64,000 nt of DNA from Norana najaformis (GCA_964023275.1 OZ029916.1:18368150-18432149), one strand, 5' to 3'; shown: positions 1 to 24,790, counted from the stretch's first letter. The notes: generated by a model from the letters alone, not told the origin. Made by a program: numbers and translations.

Positions 1-1
1 A

Positions 2-10919
<10,918 letters not shown>

Positions 10920-12850
10920 TATGATAAGAGCGTTGGAGGTTTATGTGATCATCCAGCTTCTTAGAATAGGCTGTCTTGCTTCTTCAGCAAATTCTGAAAC
11001 CAGTTTGTAATGATATGCCAGAGAGAGAGAGAGAGAGTGGGAGGAAGGGAAGGAGGGAGAGAGGAAAGGAAAAATTAAGCTTACGTCCAAGCCCATCTTT
11101 TGTTGAGCTGATCTCCTATACAAATATATATAGCTGATATACAAATACAACAGTGGATTTCTAGAGATCTGTCTGGCTGATTTCATGGGCATACTATTTT
11201 GGCTATAGCAGCTTTAAGTGATCTAAGATACTTTATAAACATAAACTTTGATGGTCAAATCAAATGAATCCATAGGTACACAGACACTGGCATTGCTGTC
11301 CAGGGAGATCAGACACCATGATATAAAATTCAAAAATGGAAATAAGCTAATGTGGGCCAATTCTGAATAGCTGTTTAAATTCTGTTAAAAAGTTTAACAG
11401 CTGCAAGTAAGCTAAGAAGCTGTAAAATCTTTTGCAAGTTTCTGCTTTGCTTCATGTATCAGTTGGACTATTAACAGCTCTGAAAAAAACTAGCAAATTC
11501 TTCTACTGTAAAAATCTTTAACTGAACATTTCCTTGAATTTAACATGACAGTATGTTTACTTGTTGATGAATCCTTTAGAAACATCACATACAAACGACC
11601 CTACATGAATATTGAAGTGAACTCTGCATTATTTAGAAAGGAGTGGACTTTTATTCCATAGAAGTTCTAGCAGTTTTGTGTACACATCATAATCATCATT
11701 GGAGTCCACTTCTCTTGGGTCACAATGTATATTTATTAACTTGAATGCCAGTATTGTACATAAATAAATATTCACAGTTTAATTACTTATGTTGTACTGT
11801 AACAGTTTGCTATTTGCTTTTTCACTCAGAAATTACTGCTGTTTCCATTTTTTATAGACTACAGCTAATTGGAATTAATGAAGTATTAAAGTGAATGTTA
11901 TAATATGCAATAACTGTGAGAGCATTTTTGAGCATGCAATGTAGAGTTTAATCAGTTATGCTAAAGTTTGGTAATTAATCAAACAGTGTATATGCCTATT
12001 GACTAACTGTATTAAATTTAATTTTGAAATATGAAGCATTACATTTGTTTCTATAGTTGTACTTTGATCAGACATATACTGGATAATATGCAGTACTTAC
12101 CCACTGAAAACATCAGGCTGCTTGGAATTAGATTCATATTCTTTGTCAGATTTCCGTCAAGACCAGCTACTATCACATGGAGGAAATATTTTGTCATGCA
12201 ACTTTGTTTTTAAAGCTAGTTTCTTCATAAATGTACTTCTGCAGTCAGCAATCTGTAAACGTGGTTAAGCTATGCTGTGTTTGCATTTGCCATTCCTTTT
12301 TAATCACAGCATTCTACTTTGATGGGCTCTCTAGACTTTGGCATGGTTTTAATTTTGACTTACTGGTCCTATGACTTGGTGCAGTGCTGCAGGATAAACC
12401 AGTTAATTTGACCAACGGTATTGAGCTGGAAAAATTTGCAACTGCATTGATGCTTGATGCTGTTCTTAAGGAAGCCTACGTACAGGCGACAGATAAATGT
12501 CTGACATTGAATAGCGCGGATTTCTTCACTGATTCCCGCTTTCAACTACTGTATGCCAATTTCTCGTGATCATTTGCCATCTTGAGAATACCCATGACAT
12601 GAAAGCAGTAATCCTAACCTTGGCTCCATTCATGTGGCTATCTGGGGAAAGTACTGCATGTATGGGCTCCTGGACAGTGGATTGCAGGTTCAGATTTTGC
12701 TACCAATGTCTAGTTTTTAATAAATCAATCTCATCTCATACTAGGATAATCATGAACTTTAATTGTTGACCTTCCACACCTTGAATATTAATTAACTTAA
12801 TTGTTCAAACAGTTAAATCAACAAAATTTGATAAAAAGGCACGAAGATTT
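10920..12850 (+). other. Filamin 3' UTR and spacer before PPM1L
   Basis: No coding sequence recognised. A GA-rich simple stretch lies at 11020-11070. The first canonical AATAAA after the filamin stop is at 11763 and is followed by T/GT-rich DNA, so the filamin transcript probably ends near 11790. An open frame at 12384-12569 has no recognisable similarity and no splice support. Confidence 0.6.
11763..11768 (+). terminator. Candidate filamin polyadenylation signal
   Basis: First AATAAA downstream of the filamin stop codon (about 845 bp away), followed by a GT/T-rich region. Position only; no transcript evidence. Confidence 0.5.
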
Positions 12851-13381
12851 TGATAATGATTACGACGTTCGAGAACTTCTAGAGCGCCATTGTAAATTTG
12901 CTCAAGTCATCCGCTGACTTCGCTGCTAGGCAAATCGTTATGCGTGCCGATCCAGGGCAAGTCCAATCAAAAGGTAATAGAAAAACCAGCGGACAATTAA
13001 ACAGCCAGTACATGGAGGAAATGATACTTCCATCCCATGCATGATCTCTCGGGGCTGACGATCTGAACGATGCAGTTTTTGTAAGTGTTGAGAAATTTAA
13101 GTAATTTACATGTAAACTCAGTTAACTGGTTCCTTGAGATTCGACGAGTTCTGTGCCGGTGAATAATTAGCGTCTTGTATAACACGATGCTAATAATGCA
13201 GTTCGCGATTGCGTTTAGTGACGTCAGTGATAGAGTATCTGGGTATACGTAATCTGTGATCTCACATTTTTCTTTTTGTATTTCCGTCTGTTTCCGAAGT
13301 TGATGATGGCGGTGTTCTTGTGAAAAGGTGATGTTGGATGCCAGTGCTGATTCCTTTCGTTTCTGACGCTTACTGAGCGTC
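12851..13381 (+). promoter_or_regulatory. PPM1L-like gene promoter/5' UTR, CpG-rich, with CRE
   Basis: CpG dinucleotides become frequent here compared with the AT-rich surroundings, directly upstream of the PPM1L-like start codon. A perfect palindromic cAMP response element TGACGTCA lies at 13219-13226. An in-frame TGA at 13364-13366 precedes the ATG, so the start is well supported. The transcription start site itself cannot be placed. Confidence 0.55.
13219..13226. promoter_or_regulatory. Consensus CRE (CREB/ATF site)
   Basis: The perfect 8-bp palindrome TGACGTCA, about 155 bp upstream of the phosphatase start codon and within CpG-rich DNA. Function is inferred from the consensus and position only. 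Confidence 0.45.
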
Positions 13382-16300
13382 ATGGGGTACTTTGCGACAT
13401 TTCTTAGGTTTTTATGGAACCGTTATATCAACCTAGAAACGTTAGTGACTCTTCTCATCCTGTGTCTTATTTATCGCTTCGTTATTCGAAGCGATGCCTT
13501 TTACGAATTCTTGGGCCGGTTCATTGTCAAAATGGAGTTAAAATTCACCGGGAAATACGACCATGTCCCAGTCGATGGAGAAAGCGTCGTGACGGCCCAG
13601 AAAACGAGGGCTTCGTGGGAACTGAAGAAGGGCAACGTAGGTGTCTACGCTATACAGGGACGCAGGCCGCATATGGAGGACAGGTTCAATGTGGTTACGC
13701 AGCTGGAACATACAGGAACTTCAATATACGGCATATTCGATGGTCATGGGGGAGAGGTATGACAAGATATAGATCTTATAGTAATATGAACATTTTACTC
13801 AACAGTAAATTTTGAATTGCCGTCATCTGTATCAAGATCAACACTTGGCGTTCCTGAATTTTTTATTGTGCAAATAACTGGAAAAGTCGCTATTGGCGGG
13901 CTCGTGCACACACACTGACCCAAACAACAGAGTCCCTTCTAGGATTGACACAATGTTCTTAGTTTCTGGTTAGTGTTGCATTGAAGATGGGAATGACAGT
14001 GGTTGAATGCAGCGTTTTGCAGTACATGTTTACGCTCTTCAGCTGGCACTCCACGAGCAGATGGTTGAAGATTCGGCATCCAGATGTCCTTCAGGTCACC
14101 AGTAATCTTACGTTTTAACATCCCTGCAAAGTATTGCAAGAATATGATGTCAAACACCTAGAACAAACAAAGACTATATAGGAAGCAGTGGTAAAGACCG
14201 CCAGCCATGGTAGACACTTTGAGACCGTCAGTGTGGATGTTCACATTCAGAATGTGGAAAATATGTGGATACGAGGGAAGCAGAAGCTAAAGTGTCAGTT
14301 TAGCACCTGCTCGGACTCATTTTCTTTCTACCTTCATGAATTTTGTTTTTAGAAACGCATGTCGTTAGAACATTTTTGCAAGCTTTCTATTCGCAGTTGC
14401 TGAAACTTTAAACGTACATACTTAAATGAATGTATCCTGGATGCAGTGAAGAACATGATGTCCTTAATTTTTTTCTTTTCTCTGATTTTCTCTAATTTTT
14501 CTTATTCAGTACCTGCTATACTCTGGTTTTGATCACATATTAAACCTGTTTCATTTACATGTTTAGGAGTTTTTCAGTGACCTGTGGATGGCATCTATCT
14601 GACTCAAGTGAATGGATTGTTTATATATGATTGGTTTATATGTTATTTAATGTTGCATTTCATGTTTTTCCGTTATGTTTCCTGGGGATGCTAAAACGTA
14701 AAATTACCTGAGTCTGTGTAGAACAAGCATTTGTTCATAGCTGGCCATTTGATTGCTGAACATTTCCTTGGTGAACAGTTGACTCTGATCTAAAGACCCT
14801 ACATTGTTGTATTTCCAAATCTGAGATTTCTTGGTTACAAATGGCATATTTAAGTCTGTGGCTTGAAACTGTCCAAGCAGGAACCAGTCTACCCGCAGGT
14901 CAACCAATTCAGTGCGGAGGATGGGCTTTCATGATATGCATCCAAATACCATCCAAAAATGCATAAAATCCATAGGAAACTTAAGAAATAAATCTGGACA
15001 GGGTATACTTTTCTGCTATATTTTCTGCTGTTGCATGCAACTCTTTTTGAAGTTTATCTGTGTTGAGCAAGGAATGCTTTCTGTTGGGTGTTACTTGGCA
15101 CAAGGCACATTATTTATCTGTGAAAAATATTTTAAAAGGTAAAGGTCAATTAGCGATACAGTGGGATTCCAATATATTGCAACAAGTGGGAGTTATAGCT
15201 GTTGGAGTTGTATAAAATTGTCTGCTGTGTAAGAACATTTGCAAGTATGTTGCTGTAGTAGAAAATGGTTATATTGTGATACTTGGAAGTTACACCATTT
15301 GCAGTTTATAAACCATCTGCTGTGTATCAACCTTTGTAAGTATGTATACTCTGATAATTGTGAGCTTCAACACTGTAATCAAATTTATGCTGTAACTGTG
15401 TGCGCTATAGCAAGGCTTAACTGTAGTTCTTAGGGACATTCATCCTGGTGACATATAACTTGTTGGAAGTTGCGGCAGTTTATTACAACATTTTCCTTTA
15501 CTAGTTATGTATCGGCGTAGTGGTAATTCATGAGCCTTTCAATTACCTCTGCATTCCGCGTCTGATTCCTGCTAAGTCGTGTGACTTGATAACCAACCAT
15601 GCAGTCTGTTTTGTTGTCCAGTTGGTTTGTTGTGTAAGTGCCTCAGCCAAAGGAACCTTGAACCTTATTGAACTAATAAAATTTATAACGTCATTTAGGT
15701 TGGTGAGACATGCCTTCAAGAGGTTCTTGAATGTGCTATTTAAAGGTATGCTTTCATACAATTAAGGAGAAGATGCAACTGTCTGAAAGAAATCCAGTTT
15801 TGAGTAAGGACTGCTACTACTAGGCTCACAGCCCATCGCTTTCAGTGACCTGGTGCATCTTTCTGCTTTGACCCTTTGTTCGTGTATCACTCTGGTCTTC
15901 TGGTGATTTGTAGTCAAAGACTTTTGCTCTTGGTGTTGGACCCACTTTCACCTACTCCCTTAGTTAACAGTGGGAAATGGGAGTATTGCAACAAACATAT
16001 TTCCACAGAGTTCTTGTGCCAAGAGTGCCTCCAAGTGGTATTCTTTAAGAGGCACTGTATGAATTTTGTCATCACAATACAGGTAGATATCTTGAGGCCC
16101 CATTTAAATTTACTGAATGCACACTGAGTAAATTGTAATCTAGAGTCTAGAGTAAATTGTAATCCTGGTAGTAGACATAATGCATCAAGTATGGTTGAAT
16201 AGTCACCAAATGAATGTTCAAAAGTTATCTCCGTAGTAATTGTTTAAATTTTTGTTCAGTTTTCATTTAGATTGAATTATTTACGTTTGTCAAACTTATC

Positions 16301-19004
16301 ATTATTTTCCAGCCAAATCTTTCCTTTCTGCAATTGCCCTAAAAGTTTCACTTATAATAGCCATTTTGTGTTGAGCTTGATTAACTTGAGTCTTAAATGA
16401 ACCCAAAGTCAGTACCGAGTTGTTTTATGTATATTTTAGTTTGCTGCAGACTATGCTGAGAAGACACTGTTTAAGATAATCATGGTCCGACTTCTGAAGG
16501 CAGCTCTTGCAGAGGAAGTTGAGGACCTGTCGACAATGCTAAATGAGGAAATCCTTAATGTGGACCAGCAACTTTTACAGGTGGAAAAAGTGACTGGTGA
16601 AGTTTCAGGTATTTTTTGTTGTTTTTGTTATGATATGCTTTCCAGAACTTTGCATTAAGTAACTTTCTTTGCAGAAGGTTTGCGAAAACATTGCAAGGTC
16701 AAAAGGTTCGGTAATCTTAAGGCTTTACTGAAATGATCTCTGTACTAGCTGAATATGTGCTACTATTTAAAGGCGTTAATTATAGTATGTCCTGAATGCT
16801 TTTTATCAAGCGTTCATATTCATTTGAACACAGGTTATAGGCTGGAACCTCCGTATGTCATGGAACCCCTTTTAATATATTTTTATGATTCACTTTCTGA
16901 TATAAATAGTTTCACAATATGGATTCCAAATTTACATCCGATGTTGAAAACAATGTCATTGTAATCATGTCATGATGCTGTGCCTGATATGGCTTCCTCA
17001 AATGTAGGTGTCATTGTACCAAGAACTGAGCCTTATGACTTGGAACTGAACCTGACCCAACCTGCCTCGTTGATGTTATGTGCCTTTGAGGAAGGCGCTT
17101 CCCATTATTTTACTTATTTTCAGAAACGAAAACAATTTTTGCTGTTCTAGGTTAGGTTAGAATAATGGTTTGATAATAATGTGAATGCAGGAACAACAGT
17201 TCTCGTAGCTCTGTTACGAGATAATCAGCTGGTGGTGGCCAACGTCGGAGACTCGCGAGGCGTTCTTTGTGACAGAGAGGGCAAAGTGCAACCACTCTCT
17301 TTCGACCATAAACCACAGCAGGTATGTTTCCTCGAGGATTTTGAACAACATACCGCATTATAATATAGAATGCTTGGGTCATTTACAGTTTTCTTGTAGT
17401 TCTTAATCGTAATCGTAAATTTGTAAAGCGCCGCTTCAAGGTAGCGTCATCAGAGGCGCTCCTGGCCCATCCCAGAACTGGGGAATAATACGGTCTTCAA
17501 ACACTTACGGAAGAGGGAGGGGGAGAGGGAGAAGAGCTCCTGTCGAAGGTCGGCAGGTAAGTCATTCCAGTTGCAGCTGACTAAAAAGTAGTTATAATTT
17601 AACCGAATTTATAACATTATAATGACTGATGGGAAGCCTTACCAAGGACTACATTATAATCTGCTACAGGAAATAATGAGAGGGAATGCTTCCCTCTCAT
17701 CCTAATGAGAGAGAGGGAGAGGGAGTGAGCAAGCGAGCAAGCTAACTGGATGAGCAGCAGGGCATGATTTTATCACGATTGTGCTGTCCAACTAAATGTG
17801 TGGCCGTGCATGAGAACAGGGTACCAAAGTTGACAAAAATGACTGATACTGTTCTGGATGGGGCCGGAATTGCTGAAGAATTAGATGCAAACCGCATGTT
17901 TCTACCACACATAGTAAAAAAGTTACAATTTGTAAAGCTGTAGGTCTTTATGTGGCTGCATTTTAGAAAATGTTAGTTAAAGTTTCCCATAATTTATCTG
18001 TCTGGTGTAAATTAATAGATTTTTATGTGCTAAATTAGTTATGTATCATGAAGGTTAACATGAGACCTTTTCAGTGATGTATTTGTCATGTCTGTGAAAA
18101 TCATAGGTAGAAACTTAATAGCATTTTGAAATGCATCATGATTATCAGAGCGGTAGGTCTTTATGCTGCTACTTTTAAGAAATCACAAATTAGTTTTGCA
18201 TAATTGATCTGTCTATTTTAAATTAAATAGGTTTTTTGTGCAAAATTAGTTGTGTCATGAAGTCTAACATAAGACCTAAGATAATACAGTAATTATTTTT
18301 GGCCTCTTAGGAAAATAACTGGCTTCCATGACAGAAAATGTTTGATTACAAACTCCATTGGTCAGAGTTCTTTTTATTTGAGAAACTAAGTGGAATAATG
18401 GCTAGTTGTACATCTTTGATATTTGGGATGATTATAAAATCTGCAGTGTAATTGAGTATATGCTTTATGTGAGTATATTTTACATTGAGCATATGCTGCA
18501 TATGAGTATATTTTTAATTGAGCATATGCTGCATATGAGTATATTTTGCATTAAGCCATTGCATGAAAAGCATGATGGTTAATGTGTTTCATATTAATCC
18601 TTTAGGTGAAGGAAAGACGAAGGATTAAAAAAGCCGGTGGCTTTATCAGCTTCAATGGTGTCTGGCGTGTCGCAGGAATTCTAGCAACATCACGAGCTCT
18701 TGGTGATTATCCTCTAAAGGAGCGCAACCTAGTCATTGCTGACCCTGACATCTTGACTTTTAACCTCGACGAACTTCAGCCACAGTTTATGATTCTGGCA
18801 ACTGATGGACTGTGGGATGCTTTCAGCAACGAGGAGGCTGTCTCCTACATCAAAGAGCGGCTTGATGAGCCGCATTTCGGAGCCAAGAGCATTGTCCTGC
18901 AGGCGTACTATCGTGGGTCGCTTGACAACATCACGGTTATGGTTGTTAACTTTGCTAACAGGACCGCAGCAATAGCATCTAGTAAGCGTGAGGACAAATC
19001 ATAG
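13382..19004 (+). CDS. PPM1L: PPM1L-like membrane-anchored PP2C Ser/Thr phosphatase
   Basis: Exons 13382-13756, 16440-16608, 17191-17321 and 18606-19004 join (phases 0, 1, 0) into 357 residues, close to vertebrate PPM1L (360). PPM1L is an ER-anchored metal-dependent phosphatase that acts on stress-kinase (TAK1/ASK1) and ceramide-transport (CERT) signalling. Residues about 20-37 form a hydrophobic N-terminal anchor. PP2C motifs are intact: RRPHMEDRF (E99, D100), FDGHGGE (D120), VANVGDSRGVLCD, the GGFISFNGVWRVAGILATSR block, ATDGLWDAFSNEEAV (D292) and LDNITVMVV (D332). These include the acidic residues that hold the two metal ions. An in-frame TGA just upstream fixes the start. Introns 1 and 3 carry repeats but no other gene. 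The N-terminal region (residues 38-78) is the least conserved part. Confidence 0.95.
13757..16439 (+). other. PPM1L intron 1, no gene seen
   Basis: AT-rich sequence between a GTATGA donor and a TTTTAG acceptor. The open frames here are short, lack family similarity and show no splice pattern. Confidence 0.65.
17413..17590 (-). mobile_element. LINE retrotransposon 3' end, truncated
   Basis: Read on the minus strand, one frame gives WNDLPADLRQELFSLSPSLF followed by RKCLKTVLF, the typical last part of CR1/L2/RTE-X-type LINE ORF2 proteins. It is followed by a 3' tail containing GGCGCTTTACAAATTTACG. Only the extreme 3' end is present, as in 5'-truncated insertions. It lies in PPM1L intron 3. Confidence 0.7.
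17925..18278 (+). repeat. Diverged tandem duplication, about 213-bp offset
   Basis: Copy 1 (about 17925-18068) and copy 2 (about 18138-18278) share TAGGTCTTTATG, a TAATT(T/G)ATCTGTCT block, a CAAAATTAGTT-like block and a final (A/G)AGACCT. They sit in PPM1L intron 3. Confidence 0.7.
18451..18553 (+). repeat. 33-bp tandem repeat, about three copies
   Basis: ATTGAG(C/T)ATATGC units start at 18451, 18484 and 18517, each followed by a GAGTATATTTT block. The array ends about 50 bp before PPM1L exon 4. Confidence 0.85.
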
Positions 19005-22000
19005 CATTCAGGTCTGTGTCATCAGTGGTGTAGAGCTGTCGTAACTGAGTGCAGCTGGATTCATTGTATACGTTTTGCAATCTTGAGGGTGTCCAGTATG
19101 TAGTTCTGTTGACCAGGTATGCAGCTGAGTTGATTAGGAAATTTACTGTAAGGCAAATGATAAATACTGTGGATTGAGATAGCCTTCTCAGTTTGAATTT
19201 TCCCTCCATGTTCAGTCCTTATGCAACCAGGCTTTTGACTTTTAAATGTCTTGCCTGCTATTTGTTTTCCTCGGATCTCAAATGGCAATTTATCCGGACT
19301 TTTATAAAGTGCATTTTAGAGATTCCTCAAAAGCAGTGCATCATGGATTAACTAACTACAAGAGTGCATGTAACTGTTCTTTTCAGAGCTGGATGCTGTT
19401 GTGATTTTTCAAATTTAACTGCTATGTTAGATGTCAATATTCCTGGCTTTTGAATTTTTCTTTTTGTATGGATGTTCTTTCCATATTTGACAATGTTCCT
19501 TAAGCACACTGATCTCTTGAAGTTTCTGTTAAAGTGTCTTCTGAGTTAAGATGCTGATCTGAAGCTGGTTGTTCTTTGAGGTTGCATTCTGTTTTCATCA
19601 AATTTATTCTTATGTTTCTTAAGTTCTCTACTTCTCTCCTTTTGTCTGTATGTATATTCTTGGTGGCTTAAACATCTTCCAAACATTTAGTGAACTTGGT
19701 TTGTGAGTGGATAGATATACGATGCTTTTGGTGTTCCTGCAGGGTTTGGATGTTCTCATTTTTGAATGTGTCAGACTGTCTCTATACTGAGATTTCAATT
19801 AATCATTTGTTTGCTTTGATCGTGTCCTCCCTGTCTCTGTTTCTCTCTCTATATATATCTATCTATCTCTCTCTATATCTGTCCCTCTCTCTCCCTCTCT
19901 ATCTATCTCTAATTTGTGGTGAGTATTGATTTCATGCTTTTGTTTTATTTGAGCACAATATTAGTTTTTGTGATAATAGGGTTTGGTATAAGAATGTTTC
20001 TGTGTGGCATTGTTTCTGTGTGATTGTCATTTTATGTAGAGCTGTGCTACCTGTGTAGTTTGTTTAGTGTGGCTTTGAGCTGTTGTAGCATTTACTTCTG
20101 TACAAGTTTTATGTAACAAAACATTACAGTGTATACATTTGAAATATATGAAAGTACTGGCCAACAACTGCTGAGCTTTTGTTTTCTTGCATTCCATTTA
20201 ATTACATACAGATGGTGCAGTGGAATATCAAATGCATTAAAATACAGCCAACAGTTTTGTAGCTTATCCAGTTTGCTGTACAAGACATTGCATATGATGT
20301 ATGCAGGCATTTGTTAGGCTGTCTTTGGCAACCTCTGTTTCTCTTGTGAGTAACATAACTTTGATGCCACTTGAGTCAGATGCTGTGTAACAGTCTTAAG
20401 TAAGTTGTGTTTTTGCTTTTGTTACCAGAAAGCATACCAGTAATTATTGGATACAGGTGGATATTATCAGTACTGTGGCCTGTATTTAACAAGACTACCT
20501 TATATTTCTTGGCACTTTAAAGCCAATAAAAGCAAACCACATTCCCAAGTCATGGTATGGCTGACTTGTTTTTTTGCCACAGGTTTCAGGTGAGATCCCG
20601 CATTTAAAATTCTGAACCGTGATAAAATCTGAACAATGGTTCTGTTGCATACCACAGTGAACTCGAGTTGTGTGGGTAAGTTTTTCGTTCACGATGTTAC
20701 CTTAGTTTCTTTCGTGATTCTTTCCAAGTGTAGGAAAGAAAATTTAGCCAACTCTCTCTTAGAATTTTTGCACTTGGCTTTGATGCCTTTCATTTTTAGT
20801 TCTCTTTGTTCTCCCCAGGCTGTCTCATGTTGAAGGCTTTGCCCTTCGAAAGTTTTGTTGGTCAAGAACGTAATGGGCAGAAATGATAGCTTAGGGTACC
20901 TTTTCGAATTAGAGCATGTTGCTTTCATTCAGAATAGATTTAGGGTCACCAGTTTGATTGCAGAACTTATTATTATTAATCAGATACTCATATTGTGATA
21001 ATTTATGGATTCACCTCAAAAGCATGGGTTGCTGGAAAAAGGTAAGTGTTCAATTGTTTGTAAAATGAAATACAACTGGTTCATATGGGTCAAGTGAAGT
21101 ATATTGGCTGAGGTTGAGGTGCCTCTGCAGTTGTTGACGTGACATCCTGGATCTTTTTAACATAAGATTTAAACACATGTCAACATTTTACGTTACTTTT
21201 GGTTGTTGTTTTCCTGTCTTTGTTTGCATGATTTGTAACACAAACCGGTCAGCTCATACCTAAAAATGAATAATTTTGCTAAGAAAATGAATTTTATTTT
21301 TAGAAATATTAATTTTCAAAACATCTCAAAACATCTTGTTAATATTTTTCTAGCTCTTTTGAGCCTTAACTTAATTTTTGAATTTTGGAAATTTTCACCT
21401 TTGTTGTTAGTTTTTTATTTTGCATTTTAGTAGTTTTTCAGTCAGACTAAAATGTTTTTCACATTTGTTTTAGGTCAAATGGTGATCTATGACATTGTTT
21501 TAAAGTCTTTTTTTCTTAGGGGCCGATTTGGATTGTGTTTTATAGTTCTTATGGGCAGACTCAAAACTTAAAATTTTTGCATTATATGGTAGTGTGGATT
21601 TTTTTGTATTGGACACTGGTTGTATGTAGGCATTTGATGCATTTTGCCGTTATTTTGGTTTGCAACATAATCAGAGTTGTAATTCCTGGTTTATTCCTAA
21701 TTATCTATGAACTATTTGACATGTTTCTGCACATATAGATATATACATATATAAATAAATTTATTTATTTATATATGTTGAAAGCTCTGAGTGTATCAAC
21801 TTTGTTAGAACCAAATAAGGGCTCTGCTGAGGCCATTTTCATAGGCAATTAGACATTGGACACAGATAACATTTTATTTAACAGAATGCTAGTACCATCT
21901 ACATTTTCTTTTCAGTTAATTAAACATTGATTACAGAAAAAAACTAAATTATCAAACACTGCCCAAGACATATGACTGGTCAGCTTTTTATCTCTTCGAT

Positions 22001-22239
22001 GGTTTCTTTTAATTAACATTGAAGCTTTCATAATTTTTGTGAACATTATTATTTTCATTAACATAATGTTTAACCAACTTTGATCATTACAATTTATTGG
22101 CAATTAGTATCATGTGCAAATGTTGTCCTTGCACTGGAGTGATTTTTGTTTCTGACATTTGTACTTTCAAGTTAGCCTTCTTCCTGGTCAAAGATTGAAA
22201 ATAGGGCACTTATTACATGCCGTTATACCTTCTACTGTT

Positions 22240-22480
22240 TAACATGAAGGTACGTTAGCCGTGTGGAAATGTGTCTGTCTGGGGTTCAAATCCCAGTGCG
22301 TCATATGAAATTGACTTTGCTGTTGAGCTATGCAATCTATAGAGAAGTGTTGTACTGTTTTTAGATTGCTGTTGTGTTTATGCTTAAGCAGAATTGTCAA
22401 ACAACCATATGATTGTGCCTTTCTTTGAGGAGTGGTGCAGCTGATAAATGTGTGTAATAAATGGACCATCACTGTACATT
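22240..22480 (+). mobile_element. Possible tRNA-derived SINE
   Basis: TTAGCCGTGTGG resembles an RNA polymerase III A box, and GGGGTTCAAATCCCA about 28 bp later is a good B box with a T-arm-like palindrome. The spacing is short for a tRNA and the 3' body has no recognised core, so this is tentative. Confidence 0.4.
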
Positions 22481-23484
22481 TATTTGCCATCTTTCACTTT
22501 GCCTTTTTGTAAACTTTATAACTACTGGCTTAAAGATTGACTTATTCAGTTATGTCAGGCATGTCATAAGTTACAATAATTGTGGTGGTGGTGGTGGTGA
22601 TGATGAATCTGTTAATTAATGGTGACTGATATGATGATAATAGTAGTTCAACTGATAGAAAGTGCCACTTGTTTTTCCCATCTTTAGAAAAGGCCACATT
22701 AATAGTTGCCAGATACATGTGTGTGGCTTTTTAATATGTCTAATCAGTAGCATCATTGTTTTGTTGAATAAAACTATGTTGTTTGAAGTGTATTCTATGT
22801 TCTTCAAATGTGATCAAGTCAAAAGCTGTGTCCTGAGTATGCACATAGAATTCTGTGTTAACTTGTGGAACAAAACTAATGTTTAAAAGGATGATATACA
22901 TACATACAGTACATGTATATGTTTATTCACAACAAAGGTAGAAAGTAGAGGAAAAAGAAATACAGAAAAGAACCACAACAATTAAGTATGTTCAAGTATA
23001 TCCAGAAGCAAAACCGCCAAACATAAATTGATCCAATCTAAGATACTACCTAGGCATCTCAATACCATAGTCACGACAAAGTAGCAAGATTTCATCATTA
23101 TAACAAGGTTCTTTACAGCAATTATTAAGAATCCTATTGTTGTCATTGCCATATAGTAGCCTAGCAAAAAAGTCAATTTAAGCAGATGCAGAATATGTGT
23201 AAAATCCATACGACTAGAAAAGTACTGAACATTTTGAACAGATTCCCATTTATGCATTTATTTATTTTAAGTACCCTTCTTAAAAACTTTGGACTATCCC
23301 ATACTGTAAACTCCAATGAATATCTTACCTTTTCTGATAACCTGTTTCATATTTGCTCATGCTCAGAGGACATTCGGGATTACATTCTGTTCAAGCCTTA
23401 AACAAACCAGATAGAGCCAGTTAATTTTCGTGCCTATCTTCAGCGGAAGGTTCAGTTTTTTTGCCATTGTGAAAATTGTTTTGT

Positions 23485-23530
23485 TCCTTAAATGGCGTGG
23501 TGCCCGTTCAAACGGCAGCGTGGTCGCATG
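23485..23530 (+). repeat. Dispersed repeat fragment (TTAAATGGCGTGGTGCCC family)
   Basis: Shares the 18-mer TTAAATGGCGTGGTGCCC and the following CAGCG with a copy near 63005, in the same orientation. Confidence 0.6.
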
Positions 23531-24379
23531 ACGTCCTAATTTTGATCATTCTGGCAGCAGAGTTCAGAACTGATGTAGGTCTTTTAGTCCTATAGCTGAG
23601 AAGTTGACAGTCCTGACATTCGGTAGTTACAGTAATCAACCCTCAAGACAAGGACCTGAGCTGTTGGCTTCGGGTCGGATTAAACCTGAGGGTTGTTCTA
23701 TATACGGTTTAGAAATACGCTTAACAATGTTTTACTTTCAACTGGAATCATTTACTCATCAAAGATTCAAACATTCGTCGATTTTCTGTTTACCTGCAAT
23801 GCATTTGGTATGTGAACTACACGTAGATTACCAGTCGACAGGGGCGCTACGGTACATAGCGCCTCACTCTCGTCATGCGACTTTCAACAAGAACTTTGCA
23901 GCCCTTTTTAATGCTGTAAGAATTTAATGCAACATATTGATCAATTATTCACTTTTGACGTGAAGAACGTGCTTATCTGTCACAGAACGTTGATGAGGTT
24001 TTGTCTGACGGAAATATAAGAGGTATTTGTATATGTAGTTTATTTGGTTATACGAACCGAGCGGGGCGTTTCCAAATCCAAGGTCTTGGCTAACTTTCAT
24101 TTATTTTGCGCCTAAAATTTAAATCAAGTGAAGCAGCATATTTATTCACAAAGTTGTTTAGGCGATGATTGGGCGGTTTTCGGTTCTGTAGGGAGTTCCA
24201 TTTAGGAAGACAAAAGGACGGTACTATTGACTTATCAAATAAAACATATCTAATTAATGCAGAATCCATTTGCACGAACTGTCGCCAAAACCCATTGCAA
24301 AAACTGATTACTGTCACATATCTCAGTTGGTATAACCTCAGTTCTCAAATGATTATGCTTTCTTGGGCATACACTACAA

Positions 24380-24790
24380 AATTGTATCGTGCATTTACAA
24401 TGCTCTTCAAAATACTCCTTATGTGATCTGCTTGCTATCCAAACACACCAATCTGCTCCTTTGTGTTTCTCATCCTTCAGTCACTTCCTCCCTCAAATTC
24501 TGTAAACTGTCTGTGCTGTTCTTACTCTGTAGAATAGACTCCCAAAAGTTTGACATTTCTTTCTTCCTTCACTTGTTGGTGTTCATGGACTGACTTCTGC
24601 TGCTCTTCCACGGTCTCCTGGTACTTTTTCATTTAAAACTGATCTCTTCAGACCTCTTAACTGGATTTCCTTCTTTCACCATCCTTCCAACAACTGTGAC
24701 ATCGTAAACACTTTCTGCCTTGCCACCTCACTGGCTCTCTTGGCTTGAGCTCTCTGGATTTTGACCATAAAAAGCATAGTTTAAATGTTT
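24380..24790 (+). mobile_element. Decayed LINE 3' end
   Basis: Plus-strand translation in shifting frames gives NTPYVICLLSKHT, a NRLP segment and FSFKTDLFRP, matching the usual order of a LINE ORF2 C-terminus (APPYLxDLL, LWNxLP, FKxxLKTxLF). There are stops and frame changes. It lies about 200 bp upstream of the glycosyltransferase exon. Confidence 0.5.

Noticed and set aside
12384-12569. 61-codon open frame upstream of PPM1L
   Set aside because: No family similarity and no acceptor/donor pattern; length is expected by chance.
12867-12885. Heat-shock-element-like string TTCGAGAAC in the PPM1L upstream region
   Set aside because: Only two of three pentamer units fit the consensus, too weak to call.
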